Shown: positions 1-8,722, counted from the first letter of the stretch. The stretch is DNA of 64,000 nucleotides from Roseiarcus sp963741405 (GCA_963741405.1 CAVUHX010000047.1:62001-126000), one strand, 5' to 3'. Program-made: numbers and translations. Notes: generated by a model not told the origin, from the sequence alone.

Positions 1-548
1 ATTTGGGGCTTTCCGAACCGAAGCAGCGCCTCCTCCAGCGCCGCCACGCAGAAGCTGGCATCGTTGGTGTTCGACAGCCGCCACGCCAGAACCGCCCGGC
101 TGGCCCAGTCGATGATCGCCACCAGATAGAGGAAGCCGCACGCCATCGGGATGTAGGTCACGTCGGCCGCCCACACGTGGTTCGGCTCGACAATCTTCAG
201 GCCGCGCAGCAGGTAGGGGTATATCTTGTGCCCGGGCGCGGCTTTGCTCGTGCCGGGGCGCGGAACCAGCGCCTCGATCCCCATCGCCCGCATCAGCCGC
301 CGCACCCGCTTGCGATTGACCCCGCGGCCTTCCTTGTTGAGTTCGAAGGTCATTCGCCGCGAGCCGTAGAACGGAAGCTCGAGATGCAGTTCGTCGATGC
401 GGCGCATCACCGCCAGATCGTCCGCCCCGGCGAAGGGCTTGGGGCGGTAGACCCCCGAGCGCGCCACGCCCACAAGCGCGCATTGGCGGCGCACCGACAG
501 GTCCTTACCAGGCCGTTCGACCTTCGCTCTTCGATCGGGCGCGCTCAT
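1..548 (-). CDS. IS3-family transposase OrfB (DDE integrase), 3' end outside window
   Basis: This is the catalytic half of an IS3 transposase (rve-type DDE integrase core). Read on the minus strand it begins MSAPDRRAKVERPGKDLSV and shows the usual blocks of this family: an N-terminal HTH-like stretch, YGSRRMT, then VWAADVTYIP with the first catalytic Asp, then VAIIDWASRAV. Its ATG overlaps the orfA stop as ATGA (548-545). In the family OrfB is made as an OrfAB fusion by frameshifting or by translational coupling; the four-base overlap fits coupling. The protein runs off the window start, so the last catalytic Glu cannot be checked. Confidence 0.85.
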   Translation of the reverse strand, partial: MSAPDRRAKVERPGKDLSVRRQCALVGVARSGVYRPKPFAGADDLAVMRRIDELHLELPFYGSRRMTFELNKEGRGVNRKRVRRLMRAMGIEALVPRPGTSKAAPGHKIYPYLLRGLKIVEPNHVWAADVTYIPMACGFLYLVAIIDWASRAVLAWRLSNTNDASFCVAALEEALLRFGKPQ

Positions 549-838
549 CGACCTGGCCTCTTGGCCAAGAAATCCCGTTCGACCGTCAGCTGGCCGATCG
601 TGGCGTAAAGCTTGGCCGTCTCGCGTTCGCGCTCCTCCTCGCCATCGCCCGAACCCCTCGCCCCGCGCGCGAACAGGCTCGCGACGTTGTCAAGAACCTG
701 CTTCTTCCAGGCATAAATCTGGTTCGGATGCACCCCGTGCCGCCTCGCCAGTTCCGGAACTGTCGCATCCTCGCGAAGCGCCTCGAGCGCAATCTTCGCC
801 TTGAACGCCGCATCAAACTTCTTGCGTGACTTCGTCAT
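545..838 (-). CDS. IS3-family transposase OrfA (HTH protein)
   Basis: A 97-residue DNA-binding subunit that recognises the IS ends. It reads MTKSRKKFDAAFKAKIALEA, then a helix-turn-helix (VPELARRHGVHPNQIYAWKK), then an acidic/charged region ending in a leucine-zipper-like segment (LYATIGQLTVERDFLAK). An upstream ATG at 850 is possible, but the start at 838 is preferred because GGAGCGA precedes it at proper distance and because family members start MTKSR/MTKRTR. It overlaps orfB by ATGA. Confidence 0.85.
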   Translation of the reverse strand: MTKSRKKFDAAFKAKIALEALREDATVPELARRHGVHPNQIYAWKKQVLDNVASLFARGARGSGDGEEERERETAKLYATIGQLTVERDFLAKRPGR

Positions 839-914
839 TTCTCGCTCCATCGGTTGCGACAGAGCAGGTCATTTCACACCTTAGCCAATGGTCCTAAATC
901 CGGGGTCCAGTTCA

Positions 915-1023
915 ATGGGACGGTGCCGCTCTGGTCCGCCGCCAAGGCCCAGTTCACTCCCTTCGTGACGCCCGGCGACCATATCGGCGTTTTGAGCAGC
1001 TATGCGTTCCACAATTATCTCTG
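915..1023 (+). pseudogene. Short gene remnant trapped between two IS elements
   Basis: One frame reads FNGTVPLWSAAKAQFTPFV and continues TPGDHIGVLSSYAFHNYL before running into the next element. The composition looks protein-like, but I do not recognise the family. It is cut at the left by the IS3 end and at the right by the IS4-like inverted repeat at 1024, so only about 36 codons survive. Confidence 0.3.
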
Positions 1024-2443
1024 CAGCAATTCTAAAAGTCGGCCGTGGCGAGGGTCCTATTCGATTTTTTGGGTTGTGAGGAGGTGGGGTGGGATTATGA
1101 AGGTGGCGAGGGCTTCGAGGAGATCGGACCAGGCGGGGAAGACCGCCAGGGTGGTCAGGGTTGCAAGATGAGCAAAGAAGCTCGTTCGCTTTTCCGCCGC
1201 CTCTCTCGCTTTTCGCCAGGGCGGTTCGAGAAGGTCGAGAACCGTATGCCAGGCGAAGGCGAGCAAGTTGAGCGCGGCGAGCGTCATGGCCAGATTGGTC
1301 TCGCCGTGCCCGAAATTGTGTTCAAGCTCGTAGCCGTTGTTTTTCAGGACGTTGAAACCTTCGTTCTCGATCTTCCACCTTGCGCGGCCGCAAGCGGCGA
1401 TCTCGGCGACGTTGCTCTTGGCGACCGGCAGCGAGGTAACGAAGGCCATCTTGTATGTGACTGCGCCCTTGGCGTTGAGGCTGTCGAAGCCGATCCAGTT
1501 GACCAGCACGGCGTCCTTGCCGTCGCGCAGCGGAACCTTCTCGACGAACCGGTAGCGATGCGTCTGGCGCGTCTTGCCTTTGCGGACTTGGACCTCATGA
1601 CGCGTGAGTTCGGCTCCATCGATGAAGTCGTAGAGCGCCTTGTGCGAGGTCTCCTTGCAGGTGAAGATGAAATCGTCGCCGTTGTCCGCGAGCCTCTCGA
1701 CCACGCTCTGGCAGGCGAACAGATCGTCGCCCAGATACACCGGTCGCAGGGGCTTCAGGCGCGCGCCGTGCTGCATGAGCCAGCGTTTGACCGCGTTGCG
1801 CTCGCAGTCCTGCTTCTCGGCGCCGTCCTGTTTGACGATGAACTCCGGCGCGAGCGGGACCACCTTGGAATGTCCCGGCGCGACAACCGTCGCGCACAGC
1901 ATGGAATGATAGCTTTCGACCTTGCCGTTGCTGCGCTTGCGCGTCTGGCAATGCGGGCAGGCGATCCTCTGGCTGCAAAAATACTCGGTCCCGTCGAGGG
2001 CCACGAGCGCTCGGCCGCCCAGCCGGCCGAAAGCCTCGCGCATCGCCGGTTCGAGCAGCAGACGCTCCGTGTCCTCGAAGCAGGGCGAAAGAAGAGCAGG
2101 ATCCGCGCCGTCGAGCATGTCCCTGATATAATTGTCGGAAGGGATCTTCTCGATGCCAAAAAGGGTTTGGCAGTTCGACCGTCCCTGACCTTTCTCCAGC
2201 CTACGCTGAAAGGACAGAAAAGACGCGCTCTGCATGAAAAACATCGCGAAGGCCGACAGACCGAAATCCGCCATCGCAATATTGCCGCTCCGCCCCTTGC
2301 GAGGGTCCGGAAACGCCTTGCAAACCGCCTTCAGGCCAGACAAAAGCGACGCCAAGATCTCCATCCCCAGCGTGAATCATGTTTCCGCTGATTTGGGAAT
2401 CCCCCAGCGAAAAAATCATCCCGACCCTCTTTTAGAATTGCTG
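1024..2443. mobile_element. IS4-like insertion sequence with 15-bp perfect terminal inverted repeats
   Basis: CAGCAATTCTAAAAG at 1024-1038 is matched exactly by its reverse complement at 2429-2443. The pair encloses one transposase gene filling almost the whole element. I see no target-site duplication: the left flank is an unknown gene remnant and the right flank is an IS630 fragment, so the two flanks do not derive from one simple insertion. Confidence 0.8.
1057..2364 (-). CDS. DDE transposase, IS4-like (possibly ISNCY group)
   Basis: A full-length 435-residue transposase inside the 1024-2443 element. Visible catalytic blocks are ALVALDGTEYF (first Asp, about residue 148), VYLGDDLFACQ (second Asp, about residue 237) and RARWKIENEGFNVLKNNGYE, which carries the R-x3-E-x6-K signature typical of IS4-type enzymes. 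A zinc-ribbon-like CPHC sits just after the first Asp block. No frameshift or stop interrupts it, so the element may still be active. The exact IS family was assigned from motif shape only. Confidence 0.85.
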   Translation of the reverse strand: MEILASLLSGLKAVCKAFPDPRKGRSGNIAMADFGLSAFAMFFMQSASFLSFQRRLEKGQGRSNCQTLFGIEKIPSDNYIRDMLDGADPALLSPCFEDTERLLLEPAMREAFGRLGGRALVALDGTEYFCSQRIACPHCQTRKRSNGKVESYHSMLCATVVAPGHSKVVPLAPEFIVKQDGAEKQDCERNAVKRWLMQHGARLKPLRPVYLGDDLFACQSVVERLADNGDDFIFTCKETSHKALYDFIDGAELTRHEVQVRKGKTRQTHRYRFVEKVPLRDGKDAVLVNWIGFDSLNAKGAVTYKMAFVTSLPVAKSNVAEIAACGRARWKIENEGFNVLKNNGYELEHNFGHGETNLAMTLAALNLLAFAWHTVLDLLEPPWRKAREAAEKRTSFFAHLATLTTLAVFPAWSDLLEALATFIIPPHLLTTQKIE

Positions 2444-2918
2444 GCGCGTCGATGAACTTTTGCTGGGTTTCCACGTCGATCTTGCCGGGCACGGATTCCG
2501 GCTTCTTCCAGTCGAAGCCGGTGCGGTTCATCAGCTTGATCAGTCCGGAGCGGCCATAGTCGAACCCGAACCGATCCAGGATGAATTGCCCGATTTCGGT
2601 GGTCGACGTCGGCAGCACCTCCGTCGCCCAGGCGCGCAATTCGTCGATCCGGAGGGGCGACAGCCGTCCGGTTCCGCCCTTCAGGTCGAACAGGACGATC
2701 GCCTCGACGCCGCCTTCCTGGAATTCCTTGAGCCAGATGCGGATGGTCGAGTCGTCGAGGAACAGCGCTTCGCCGACCTCGGCGTAGGACCAGCCCTTGT
2801 CGAGCAGAAGGATGGCATTCGCCCGGCGGACGATGCGATGCTCCTCCAGCCCGTCCCTGACGATCTTCACCAGGTCGGCCCGATCCGCTGCGCTCAGGAA
2901 ATAGCAATTCGACTTCAC
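2444..2918 (-). pseudogene. IS630-family transposase, N-terminal fragment
   Basis: The first ~157 codons of an IS630 transposase: MKSNCYFLSAADRADLVKIV, a first helix-turn-helix (WSYAEVGEALFLDDSTIRIW) and a winged-helix segment (TEIGQFILDRFGFDYGRSGL). The coding match stops at KFIDA, exactly where the IS4-like inverted repeat begins (2443/2444). The DDE catalytic domain is therefore lost and the rest of the apparent reading frame is IS4-element sequence. Confidence 0.75.
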
Positions 2919-3056
2919 CAGGCGACTGGAATCGATCCCGCTGATTCGGTCAAACGATTTTTGGATGGGCGCGGAATCCCGCTATAGCGTCTCCAGGGCG
3001 GCCGCGATTCCCTCCTGCCGAGACGGGGCGCCGGCATGCATGAACCGGGAGCCCAG

Positions 3057-3566
3057 ATGAAGGATAGTCAGCCGGCCGACGAACCCGGCATACTCGCGCG
3101 CCGGAGGATCGAGGCGGCGGTAGTCGCGCCGATCTACGACGAGATGCTGAAGGCGCTCGGCGAGGCGAAGGCCCGCGAGATTCTCAGCGCCGCGATCCGC
3201 CGCGCGGCGGTCGCTGCCGGAGCCGAGATGGCCGGACAGGTCCCCGGCGGGGCGGACCTCGAAAGCTTCAAGTCGATCCTGCGTCTCTGGACCCAGGACG
3301 ACGCCCTGGAGATCGAGGTTCTGGCCGACGCGCCCGGCGTCCTCGATTTCAACGTCAAGCGCTGCCGCTACGCCGAGACCTATCGGGCCATGGGCCTCGG
3401 CCCGATCGGCGACCTGCTCTCCTGCAGTCGTGACGGGGCGTTCCGCGAAGGCTACGATAAACGCATGGCGCTGACCCGCACGCAGACGATCATGGGCGGC
3501 GCCAGCCATTGCGATTTCCGCTACCGGATCCGCGAAGCGAAGCGGGAGGCGGAGGCGCAAGGCTGA
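3057..3566 (+). CDS. L-2-amino-thiazoline-4-carboxylic acid hydrolase family protein
   Basis: A 169-residue member of the ATC-hydrolase family. The name comes from a Pseudomonas enzyme that opens the thiazoline ring on the route from DL-ATC to L-cysteine; most homologues are uncharacterised. Diagnostic blocks are VKRCRYAETYRAMGL, IGDLLSCSRDGAF and LTRTQTIMGGASHCDFRYRI, which includes the conserved Cys and His of the family C-terminus. The start at 3057 is preferred over 3036 because GGGAG lies five bases upstream. It stands alone after an IS cluster and the following SIMPL gene is 80 bases away, so it may be a single-gene unit. The substrate in this organism is unknown. Confidence 0.8.
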   Translation: MKDSQPADEPGILARRRIEAAVVAPIYDEMLKALGEAKAREILSAAIRRAAVAAGAEMAGQVPGGADLESFKSILRLWTQDDALEIEVLADAPGVLDFNVKRCRYAETYRAMGLGPIGDLLSCSRDGAFREGYDKRMALTRTQTIMGGASHCDFRYRIREAKREAEAQG

Positions 3567-3646
3567 AGAAAATCGGGGGCTGCAGCCTCCTACGTCTCAA
3601 TATCCGGCGCTCCGCAACGGGGCGCGAGGACGAGTTGGAGAACGTC

Positions 3647-4381
3647 ATGCGTCATCTGTCACTCTTGTTGGTTGTCGCAGCCGCCCTCGCGCCGCTCGGG
3701 GCGCCGGGCGCACTCGCTGTCGATGCCCGGCCGGGCGACGCCGGCGAAGCGCGCTGGGTCGAGGTCACCGGCGAAGCCAGCATCAACGCGACGCCCGACT
3801 TCGCGCGGGTGACGCTCGGCGTGACGACGACGGGGAAGGACGCCCGCGAGGCCGCGGCGGCCAACGCCAAGGCCGTAAACGCCCTCATATCGCTGATCAA
3901 GGGCGAGGGAATCGCCGCGGCAGACGTTCAGACTTCAAGCCTTTCCATCTCGCCGCAATTCTCCAATCCTCGCTCGGGGGGCTCGGCCGAGCAAACGATC
4001 CTCGGGTACAGCGTCAGCAACATGGTGACGGTGACCGTCCGCGACTTGTCGCGCCTCGGCTCGCTGATCGACAAGGCGGTCGAGGCCGGCGCCAATGCGA
4101 TGTACGGCGTGGCCTATGGCGAGAACGATCCGAGCGGCCTGCTCGACAAGGCGCGACCGCAGGCGGTCGCCGACGCGAAGCGCAAGGCCGAAATCTACGC
4201 CGGCGCCGGCGGTGCGAAAGTCGGCCGGTTGATGCAACTCAGCGAACAGGGCGGCTCCGTGCCCACAGTGTTTCCGCGCGCCGCCTACGCCCAGCGCGCC
4301 GCCGCAGCCCCGACTCCGATTGAGGCCGGCGAGGACCGCCTGACCGTCTCCATAACAGCGCGGTTCGAGCTGACGGAGTAG
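3647..4381 (+). CDS. SIMPL-domain periplasmic protein
   Basis: A 244-residue exported protein. It has a signal peptide (MRHLSLLLVVAAALAPLGA, cleavage near ALAV-DA), then a SIMPL (DUF541) fold. Typical features are WVEVTGEASINATPDFARV, LGVTTTGKDAREAAAANA, the YSVSNMVTVTVRDL strand, and a C-terminal LTVSITARFEL. SIMPL proteins form oligomeric periplasmic or outer-membrane-associated assemblies of unclear role (BP26/Omp28 in Brucella). The start at 3647 has GGAG six bases upstream; the longer upstream frame overlaps the previous gene and lacks a signal sequence. Confidence 0.85.
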   Translation: MRHLSLLLVVAAALAPLGAPGALAVDARPGDAGEARWVEVTGEASINATPDFARVTLGVTTTGKDAREAAAANAKAVNALISLIKGEGIAAADVQTSSLSISPQFSNPRSGGSAEQTILGYSVSNMVTVTVRDLSRLGSLIDKAVEAGANAMYGVAYGENDPSGLLDKARPQAVADAKRKAEIYAGAGGAKVGRLMQLSEQGGSVPTVFPRAAYAQRAAAAPTPIEAGEDRLTVSITARFELTE

Positions 4382-4411
4382 CCTCCCATCCGAGATTTCG
4401 CGAGGGCCGCC

Positions 4412-4678
4412 ATGTGCCGCAACATTCGCCCGCTGTTCAACTTCGACCCTCCCGCCAGCGAGGAAGAGATCCGCGCCTCGGCGGTGCAGTACGTCCGCAA
4501 GGTGAACGGCTTCTCGAGGCCCTCGCGGGTCAACGTGGAGGCTTTCGACCGGGCGGTCGACGAAGTCGCCGACGCGGCGCGCCGGATGATCCTTTCGCTG
4601 CGCAGCGCCGCGCCGCCGCGCGACCGCGAGACGGAAGCGCTCAAATCGCGCGAGCGCTCGCGGCGGCGTTTCGCGTAG
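4412..4678 (+). CDS. DUF2277 family small protein
   Basis: An 88-residue protein starting MCRNIRPLFNFDPPASEEEI, a signature for DUF2277 (uncharacterised; short, charged, cytosolic). The conserved core continues AVQYVRKVNGFSRPS and ends in an Arg-rich tail. It lies 30 bases downstream of the SIMPL gene and could be co-transcribed with it. It converges tail-to-tail with the DUF1989 gene, three bases away. Function unknown. Confidence 0.85.
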   Translation: MCRNIRPLFNFDPPASEEEIRASAVQYVRKVNGFSRPSRVNVEAFDRAVDEVADAARRMILSLRSAAPPRDRETEALKSRERSRRRFA

Positions 4679-4681
4679 ACT

Positions 4682-5554
4682 TCAAATCTGCGGGTCGTCG
4701 GGGTCTCCTTCGACAGGGTACAGACTGACGGGCGGCGACCGCCAGTCCCGCAGCGCGTCGGCGCGCGGGCGATAAACCTCGACCATCAACGGATGGCAGC
4801 GCGCCTCTTCGATCGAGTGACTGGCACCGCAATCGCCGCCTGGGCAGGCTGAGAGCGCGCCGATCGGGTCGATCTCGGCAAAGAACTCGATGTAGTCGCC
4901 GGGCCGAACCGGACTCGCCTTCATGAAGTAGCGGTGTTCGTCGCGAGTGAAGCCGGTACACATGAAGACGTTCAGCACGTCATGAATGTGAGGCTCGGCC
5001 TTATGGAACGACAGCTTCCGCGACCCAGCCAGGGCGCGCGTGAGATTCGAATGACAGCAATGGTGATAGTCGACGCCGGTCAGCAGCCGATTGGTATAGG
5101 GATCGCAACGAGTGCCGATCACGTCGTGAACGCCCGCGCCGTCCGCGTCGGAACCGTACCAGTCGAGCGTGTCGTGGGTGATGGTCGCCATGGGCCTGAG
5201 GTAGAGCAGCGCGCTCCATAGGCGGTCGCCGGCGCTCACGTGCGTGGCGTGCAGCGCGCGGGTCTTGCCGCTGAAGAAGCATTCGGAAAGATTGGCGGCG
5301 TTCCAGAGGTTCAGGTCGCCGACCTGAGGCCCCTCGACGCTGACGATGCGAAAGATGCAGCCGGCGGGGACGTCGAAAGCGCGCGCCTCCCGCGGCGGCA
5401 CGATCGTCTCGCCGATCCTGGACATGTCTGCGCGTGCGTCGTCGTAGAAGGCCGCGTCGTAGACGGGCAGCCGGCGGATGTCGTAAGAGACGACGGGCGC
5501 GGCCGCCCTGCGGGCTTCGGCGTCAGGCCGCGGTTTGCGCGAGAAACGGGCCAT
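4682..5554 (-). CDS. DUF1989 / urea-carboxylase-associated family protein
   Basis: A 290-residue DUF1989 protein. Members of this family include the subunits of carboxyguanidine deiminase (CgdAB), which works in guanidine degradation. Core motifs: FDVPAGCIFRIVSVEGPQVG, GDLNLWNA, GDRLWSALLYLRPMATITHD, YHHCCHSNLTRAL with candidate Cys/His metal ligands, and DVLNVFMCTGF. CgdA and CgdB are a heteromeric pair; here there is one longer chain with a ~45-residue N-terminal extension and no urea carboxylase, allophanate hydrolase or guanidine transporter nearby. The substrate is therefore open. Confidence 0.8.
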   Translation of the reverse strand: MARFSRKPRPDAEARRAAAPVVSYDIRRLPVYDAAFYDDARADMSRIGETIVPPREARAFDVPAGCIFRIVSVEGPQVGDLNLWNAANLSECFFSGKTRALHATHVSAGDRLWSALLYLRPMATITHDTLDWYGSDADGAGVHDVIGTRCDPYTNRLLTGVDYHHCCHSNLTRALAGSRKLSFHKAEPHIHDVLNVFMCTGFTRDEHRYFMKASPVRPGDYIEFFAEIDPIGALSACPGGDCGASHSIEEARCHPLMVEVYRPRADALRDWRSPPVSLYPVEGDPDDPQI

Positions 5555-5697
5555 GTCCGAACGTTAGTCGAAGCGAACGACTGCGGCAAAGACGCGCCAG
5601 ATGCGTCTTGCGCCGACCCGGATTTCGTCGTTGTATGAGCGTTCTGTCGGGCGGGGGCGCGGCGGTCATGTTCGCCGCAGAATAGGCGGAGTGTCCC

Positions 5698-6177
5698 ATG
5701 CGCGGCGATCAGCAGGTCATCGACTATCTGAACAAGGCCCTCCGGCACGAACTCGCCGCGGTCAACCAATACTGGCTGCACTACCGGATCTTCAACAACT
5801 GGGGCTATCGGGACTTCGCCAAGACCTGGCGCGAGGAATTGATCGGGGAGATGCGGCACGCCGACAGGGTGATTGCCCGCATCCTCTTTCTCGACGGCCA
5901 GCCGAACATGCAGTCGCTGGAACAGCTGCGGATCGGCAGAGGCGTCAAGGAAATCATCGAATGCGACTTGGCCGCCGAGATGGACGCGCGGAGGCTCTAT
6001 CTGGAGGCGGCCCAATATTGCCTCAGCGTCAACGACCGGGTTTCGCAGAACCTGTTCGAAGAGCTGACGACAGAAGAGGAAAAGCACATCGACTTCCTCG
6101 AGGCGCAGCTCACGCTGATCGAGCAGCTCGGGGTCCAGCTCTACGCCCAGAAGCATGTCGGAGAGCTCGAGGGCTGA
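5698..6177 (+). CDS. bfr: Bacterioferritin
   Basis: Iron-storage heme-containing ferritin that oxidises Fe(II) and mineralises it inside a 24-subunit shell. At 159 residues it has the expected length. All six ferroxidase ligands are at canonical positions: Glu18, Glu51, His54, Glu94, Glu127 and His130. Met52, which ligates the shared heme, is also present (IGEMRHAD). The ATG has GGCGGAG upstream. No bacterioferritin-associated ferredoxin (bfd) is adjacent. The next gene, a histidine kinase, is 190 bases downstream behind its own probable promoter. Confidence 0.97.
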   Translation: MRGDQQVIDYLNKALRHELAAVNQYWLHYRIFNNWGYRDFAKTWREELIGEMRHADRVIARILFLDGQPNMQSLEQLRIGRGVKEIIECDLAAEMDARRLYLEAAQYCLSVNDRVSQNLFEELTTEEEKHIDFLEAQLTLIEQLGVQLYAQKHVGELEG

Positions 6178-6241
6178 GGAAATTTCGCCTTCTGGCCGGT
6201 CTGGCTTCCGATCCCGCGCCACGGCGATTGCCGAAGGTCCC

Positions 6242-6272
6242 TTGACAACGTGCGATATTCGAAAGCGATATT
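6242..6272 (+). promoter_or_regulatory. Candidate promoter with 8-bp direct repeats
   Basis: TTGACA (6242-6247) is followed by GCGATATT at 6252-6259 and again at 6265-6272, spaced 13 bases start to start. The -35 is perfect. The best -10 (GATATT, 6267-6272) has a long 19-base spacer, so activator help or a different -10 is likely. The paired repeat could be an operator for the downstream histidine kinase. Confidence 0.35.
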
Positions 6273-6367
6273 GGCAGGCGCAGGGTGCGGTTTGACCTGC
6301 ATCAAGGCGCGCGACGGAAAATAGAAGTAATCAATCATTTGAGGTTGGAGTTCAACCGGCTTCGTCG

Positions 6368-8722
6368 ATGATTGAAGACATCCAATTTGAGCTCTTTCTC
6401 GAACACGCGCCGGCGGCGATCGCAATGTTCGACCGCGAAATGCGCTACATCGCCGCGAGCCGGCGGTGGCGCGAGGACTACCATATCGAGGGGTCGATCG
6501 TCGGTCGCAGCCACTATGACGTGTTCCCCGAGATCCCGGAGCGGTGGAGGGAGGTCCACCGCCGGGCGATGGCGGGCGAAACCGTCCGACAGGAAGCGGA
6601 GCCGTTTGCGCGCGCCGACGGCGCCCTCCAGTGGCTGCGGTGGGAGATCGGGCCCTGGCGCCGCAAGGACGGGAGCATCGGCGGGATCGTCATTTTCACC
6701 CGTGACATCAAAGCGTCGAAGGCGGTCGAGAGCGAGCTGCGCCTCGCCAACGCCAAGCTGAAGGCGGCCGCCGCGGACGCTCGCGAGAACCGTGAGTTCC
6801 TCCGGTCGATCCTCAACTCCCTGCCGCAGGAGGTCGCGGTTCTGGATCTCAGCGGACGTATCACCGCCTTCAATGAGCCGTGGGCGCGCTTCGCCCAGGC
6901 AGGTGGCGGCGTTTCGTCCGCGGTGGGGGTCGGCGCAAACTACCTGGAGGTTTGCCGCGCCGCTTCGGCCTCGGGCGACGAGGTCGCGCGGAAGGCGCTT
7001 GAGGGGCTACAAGACGTTCTCTCCGGCGCGCGGACGAGCTTCAACCTCGAATACCCCTGCCCCAGCCCGGACAGCGAACGGTGGTTCGAGATGCGCGCCG
7101 ACCGCGCGAGCCTGGAGACGGTTGGCGTCGTTGTCAGTCACACGGAGATCACCGGCCGCAAGGAGATGGAAACGGCGATGCGCGAGGGCGAGCAGCGCTT
7201 CCGCACGCTCGCCGAGATGAGCCCGACCGCCATTATGGTCTATCAGGATGGCCGTTACGTCTATGCGAACCCCACGATGGCGCGCCTCCTCGGCGCGAAA
7301 GCGCCGGAAGACGTTCTCGCCCTGACGCCGTTCCAGATTGTGACCGAGCCGTACCATCAGTTCATCAGGGACCGCGTGCGCATCGCCCTCGACGAAGGCC
7401 GTTCGGTCCCGATGATCGAGTACCAGTGGCGCAGGCTCGATGGCTCGCTGATCGACGTCGAGGTCGCGAGCAGCCCGGTGACCTGGCGCGGCAGACCCGC
7501 CGTTCAGGCGGTCGCCCGCGACATCACCGAGCGACTCAGCATGACGCGTGCGCTGAAGGAGGCGGACCGTCGCAAAGACGAGTTCCTGGCCACGCTCGCC
7601 CACGAGCTGCGCAATCCGCTGGCGCCGGTCAGCAACGGGCTTCATCTGCTGGCGCGCTCCCAGCCGTTCGCGGCCGAGAACGGCGAAATTCTGACGATGA
7701 TGGAGCGCCAGGTCCGCCACCTCGTCCGGCTGGTCGACGACCTGCTCGAGGTGGCCCGGGTCAGCAGCGGCAAGATCGAACTGAAAAAAGAGCGGGTCGA
7801 GCTCAAGGACGTCCTGCGTCACGCGGTTGACGCGAGCCGTCCGCTCATCGACACGGAAGGCCATCGGCTGGCGATTGACCTCCCCGACGAGGAGATCGAG
7901 CTCGACGCCGACCCCGTGCGCCTCGGCCAGATCTTCGCGAACCTCCTCAACAATGCGGCGAAGTTCACCGACACGGGCGCCCGGATCTGGCTGACGGCGC
8001 GGCGCGCGGGCGATCAGGCCGTCGTCACCGTCAGGGACGAAGGCGTCGGCATCGCCGCCGAAGCGCTGCCGAGGGTCTTCGACCTGTTCGCCCAGCATGA
8101 GACGCGCCGCGACCGGATCAACAGCGGCCTCGGCATCGGCCTCGCGCTCGCCAGGACTCTCGCGGAACTGCACGGCGGAAGCATCGAAGCGGAGAGCGAG
8201 CCGGGCAAGGGGAGCGCGTTCACGGTGCGCCTGCCCGTGGCGGCGCGCGCCCGCGACCGGGACGAGCGGGCGCAACGCGCCTACGCCACGCGCTCCGCGA
8301 CGGCGAGAGTGCTGATCGTCGACGACGAGCGGGACGTCGGAGACAGTCTCGCCATGCTCATGCGCGCGCTCGGCGCCGAGACGAAGGTCGTGTACGACGG
8401 CGAGGCGGCGGTCGAGGCCGCCCTGCGGTTCGCGCCCCACCTGGCGCTGCTCGATATCAAGATGCCGGCCATCGACGGCTACGAGACCGCGCGGCGGATT
8501 CGCGCCCTGCCCGGCGGCGAGGCGATCACGCTCGTCGCCCTCACCGGCTGGGGACAGCCGGAGACGCGGCGCAGGGCGAACGAGGCGGGGTTCGACAGCC
8601 TGTTCGTCAAGCCAATGGACATCGCGGCGCTCGAGGGCCTGCTCGCCGAAGCGGCGGCGAAGTCTGCGGCCGAGGCCGACCCGGACCCTGCGGCCGCTTC
8701 GGCCGTTTTGGGTCCGGTTTAG
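6368..8722 (+). CDS. PAS-domain hybrid sensor histidine kinase
   Basis: A 784-residue soluble hybrid kinase; I see no transmembrane segment. Order: three PAS/PAC modules (about residues 8-120, 140-270 and 278-390; PAC-like WLRWEIGPWRRKDGSI and YQWRRLDGSLIDVEV), HisKA with phospho-acceptor His412 in LAHELRNPL, HATPase_c with N box LLNNAAKFTD, G1 DEGVGIAAEAL and G2 SGLGIGLALA, then a C-terminal receiver whose phospho-acceptor is Asp696 in LLDIKMPAIDGYE, with the Lys in LFVKPMD. No separate response regulator adjoins, so signalling may pass through a phosphotransfer protein encoded elsewhere. Cytosolic PAS modules suggest an internal redox, light or ligand signal; the cofactor is not evident. 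Confidence 0.93.
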   Translation: MIEDIQFELFLEHAPAAIAMFDREMRYIAASRRWREDYHIEGSIVGRSHYDVFPEIPERWREVHRRAMAGETVRQEAEPFARADGALQWLRWEIGPWRRKDGSIGGIVIFTRDIKASKAVESELRLANAKLKAAAADARENREFLRSILNSLPQEVAVLDLSGRITAFNEPWARFAQAGGGVSSAVGVGANYLEVCRAASASGDEVARKALEGLQDVLSGARTSFNLEYPCPSPDSERWFEMRADRASLETVGVVVSHTEITGRKEMETAMREGEQRFRTLAEMSPTAIMVYQDGRYVYANPTMARLLGAKAPEDVLALTPFQIVTEPYHQFIRDRVRIALDEGRSVPMIEYQWRRLDGSLIDVEVASSPVTWRGRPAVQAVARDITERLSMTRALKEADRRKDEFLATLAHELRNPLAPVSNGLHLLARSQPFAAENGEILTMMERQVRHLVRLVDDLLEVARVSSGKIELKKERVELKDVLRHAVDASRPLIDTEGHRLAIDLPDEEIELDADPVRLGQIFANLLNNAAKFTDTGARIWLTARRAGDQAVVTVRDEGVGIAAEALPRVFDLFAQHETRRDRINSGLGIGLALARTLAELHGGSIEAESEPGKGSAFTVRLPVAARARDRDERAQRAYATRSATARVLIVDDERDVGDSLAMLMRALGAETKVVYDGEAAVEAALRFAPHLALLDIKMPAIDGYETARRIRALPGGEAITLVALTGWGQPETRRRANEAGFDSLFVKPMDIAALEGLLAEAAAKSAAEADPDPAAASAVLGPV

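Larger units (their letters stand above)
1..914 (-). mobile_element. IS3-family insertion sequence, truncated by the window edge
   Basis: The orfA/orfB pair on the minus strand ends at a terminal inverted repeat whose minus-strand reading starts TGAACTGGACCCCGG (ending at 914), the form expected for the IS407-like group of IS3. The other end lies outside the window. The plus-strand sequence just after 914 belongs to an unrelated gene remnant. Confidence 0.8.

Noticed and set aside
1045..2391. Long plus-strand open frame of 448 codons
   Set aside because: It is the antisense shadow of the IS4-like transposase on the minus strand, with no motif and no ribosome site.
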